From Rhodococcus sp. SBT000017 (GTDB lineage: Bacteria > Actinomycetota > Actinomycetes > Mycobacteriales > Mycobacteriaceae): a stretch of DNA of 64,000 nucleotides. The translations under genes and the position numbers were made by a program. The notes beneath the pieces are model-generated. The model saw only the letters and a list, made by a program, of their open reading frames with translations, made no database searches and was not told where the DNA came from. The stretch is taken from NCBI RefSeq assembly GCF_003688915.1, contig NZ_REFU01000001.1, positions 2,418,001-2,482,000 of the forward strand, in the 5' to 3' direction. Shown piece by piece: positions 62,863 to 64,000 of the stretch; within the stretch, counting starts at the first letter, position 1; the number at the start of each line of letters is the position of its first letter.

Positions 62863-64000
62863 TCAGCGTGCTCGCGACACCCTGTCGCCCAGCGCCGCGC
62901 TCACTTTTCCGTACCATCCGAGTGGACGAGCCGGGCCCCGGGTCGGCACATCGGCAAGCAGTGCCTCGGCGGTTTCCTCGGCGTCGATCTTGTTGTCGCC
63001 GATGCCACCGGTGGCACCTCGCTTGGCCCACCCGACGACGTAACACCCTGGCACCGGAGTGCCGTCGGCAGTGGTGATGCGACCGCCCACGTTGCGAATG
63101 GTGCCGGTGATGTCGTCGAACGGAATACCCGGCGACGGGGTTCCGCGGTAGCCGATGGCAAGCAGCACCAGCTCGGTCTCGAGCGACACCGCTTGCTCAC
63201 CGACGCCGACCTCGATGGACTGCACCGAGCCGCTGCCGTGCAGGGCGGACGGTGCCCGGCCGAACGCGAAGACGATACGCCGGCCCTGCGCAATAGATCC
63301 CAGCTCGACTCGCGTGGCCCCGGCCAGAGCCGATGCGGGAGCGGACAACGGCAGGCGATCGATGGCGTCGACGATTCCGTCCGGTCCTGCCACGACGACA
63401 TCGACGCCGGCGCGGTCGACCAGCGCCTTGCATTCGGAACGGGTGAAAGCGGCGTACTCCGGACCACGACGGGCGAGGACGACGACCTCGTTCACCCGAT
63501 GGCGACGCAGCTCGGCCAGAGCGTGCGGGGCGATCTCGGTTCCGTCGAGCCCGTCCGGGTCGGCAGTGAGGATGCGTGCGGCATCGAGTGCGACGTTGCC
63601 GTTTCCGATGATGGTGACGCGGTCGACGCCGGTGAGGTCGATCGCGTCGGCTGGCACGTCGGGGTGGCCGGTGTACCAGCCCACCAGGGTGCGCGCGCTG
63701 ACGGATCCGTCGAGGTCGATGCCGGGAATCTCGAGTGCTCGGTCCTTGTCGGCACCGACGGCGTAGACCACCGAGTCGAACTTTCGGGCCAGTTCGACGT
63801 GGTCGATGTCCTTACCGACCTCGACACCGAGCTTCATCGTCACCCGTGGATGGACGAAAATCCCACGGAAGTGCTCGCTGATGCGTCGGGTACCCAGGTG
63901 ATCGGGAGCGACGCCGTAGCGGGCGAGACCGCCTGCGGTGGGCAGCCGATCGTAGAACGTGACGTTGGTGCCGGGCACGCGCAGCAGCGCCTGGGCGGTG
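62863..64000 (-). CDS. FprA-like ferredoxin/adrenodoxin-type NADP reductase (partial, N-terminus outside the window)
   Basis: The visible 379 residues run from a RLPTAGGLARYGVAPDHLGT block (the FAD-side loop) through the NADPH-binding IGNGNVALDAARILTADPDG and WYTGHPDVP to the C-terminal GWAKRGATGGIGDNKIDAEE. This fits the FprA/adrenodoxin-reductase group. The frame is open to the right edge, so the start and the first GxGxxG FAD motif are not seen. It is not overlapped by the reductase-desaturase operon and may be separately transcribed. Confidence 0.85.
   Translation of the reverse strand, partial: TAQALLRVPGTNVTFYDRLPTAGGLARYGVAPDHLGTRRISEHFRGIFVHPRVTMKLGVEVGKDIDHVELARKFDSVVYAVGADKDRALEIPGIDLDGSVSARTLVGWYTGHPDVPADAIDLTGVDRVTIIGNGNVALDAARILTADPDGLDGTEIAPHALAELRRHRVNEVVVLARRGPEYAAFTRSECKALVDRAGVDVVVAGPDGIVDAIDRLPLSAPASALAGATRVELGSIAQGRRIVFAFGRAPSALHGSGSVQSIEVGVGEQAVSLETELVLLAIGYRGTPSPGIPFDDITGTIRNVGGRITTADGTPVPGCYVVGWAKRGATGGIGDNKIDAEETAEALLADVPTRGPARPLGWYGKVSAALGDRVSRAR

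Noticed and set aside
1..64000. tRNA, rRNA, CRISPR, prophage or insertion-sequence genes
   Set aside because: I saw no cloverleaf-like sequence, regularly spaced repeats, integrase or transposase in reading both strands, though small RNAs cannot be ruled out by eye.

Overview
The window is a gap-free, high-GC stretch with short intergenic gaps, many 4-nt ATGA/GTGA gene overlaps and frequent GTG starts. Gene content points to a mycolic-acid actinobacterium, most likely Rhodococcus or a close relative. The indicators are a PhoPR pair almost identical in layout to the mycobacterial one, a PruC/PruA/PruB proline module, a DesA3-type desaturase with its ferredoxin reductase, an IdeR iron box and several HxlR/PucR/MMPL genes. 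The genus is an inference. I found no rRNA, tRNA, CRISPR array, phage or insertion sequence.

Layout. 1-4040: an iron-siderophore locus (two FecCD permeases, an N-hydroxylating monooxygenase and a siderophore-binding lipoprotein) arranged around a divergent IdeR-type box. 4027-11946: housekeeping genes (HIT protein, HAD phosphatase, PurB, DsbA/FrnE-like oxidoreductase with a tiny coupled ORF, TetR regulator, frameshifted threonine aldolase, aminotransferase, PurD). 12025-15849: an envelope glycosyltransferase pair (GT39 and GT2-GtrA) and a second HIT protein. 15870-17884: an HxlR regulator divergent from an MFS pump. 17867-23294: a citrate-type locus (CitAB two-component system, CitM-like transporter, universal stress protein, AbrB-family membrane protein). 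23274-27245: phoR and phoP, with a PhoP-type direct-repeat box shared with a divergent permease/DUF1980 pair. 27301-28507: a guanidine-III riboswitch, a Gdx/SugE-like exporter and a protein built of 13 tandem decapeptides. 28564-33831: a ChvE-GguAB-type sugar ABC transporter with LacI regulator and two LacI-type operators.

33879-38140: pruC/pruA/pruB proline catabolism. 38326-39067: small conserved genes and a STAS protein. 39283-42623: a MarR-MMPL-lipocalin export cassette with a clear operator. 42682-45717: FKBP lipoprotein, NmrA-like reductase with divergent HxlR, VOC protein and a secreted protein. 45794-48480: tandem promoter repeats, a small ORF and two CNNM/CBS membrane proteins. 48601-52151: a second universal stress protein divergent from a TctCBA tricarboxylate transporter. 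52213-58643: old yellow enzyme, type III glutamine synthetase, two SRPBCC proteins, a methyltransferase and a DUF5996 protein. 58754-64000: an MHS-family transporter, the DesA3-like desaturase with its reductase, and a partial FprA-like reductase.

Several non-coding patterns recur: a ~91-bp element with GC-rich inverted ends (two copies), a two-tier palindrome with an identical core at two convergent gene ends, and three hairpins sharing GCAGTGG-type arms. The best leads are the riboswitch/exporter/decapeptide-repeat cluster, the PhoP box, the small Cys-pair ORF fused by overlap to the DsbA-like gene, and the two citrate loci that each carry a paralogous universal stress protein.
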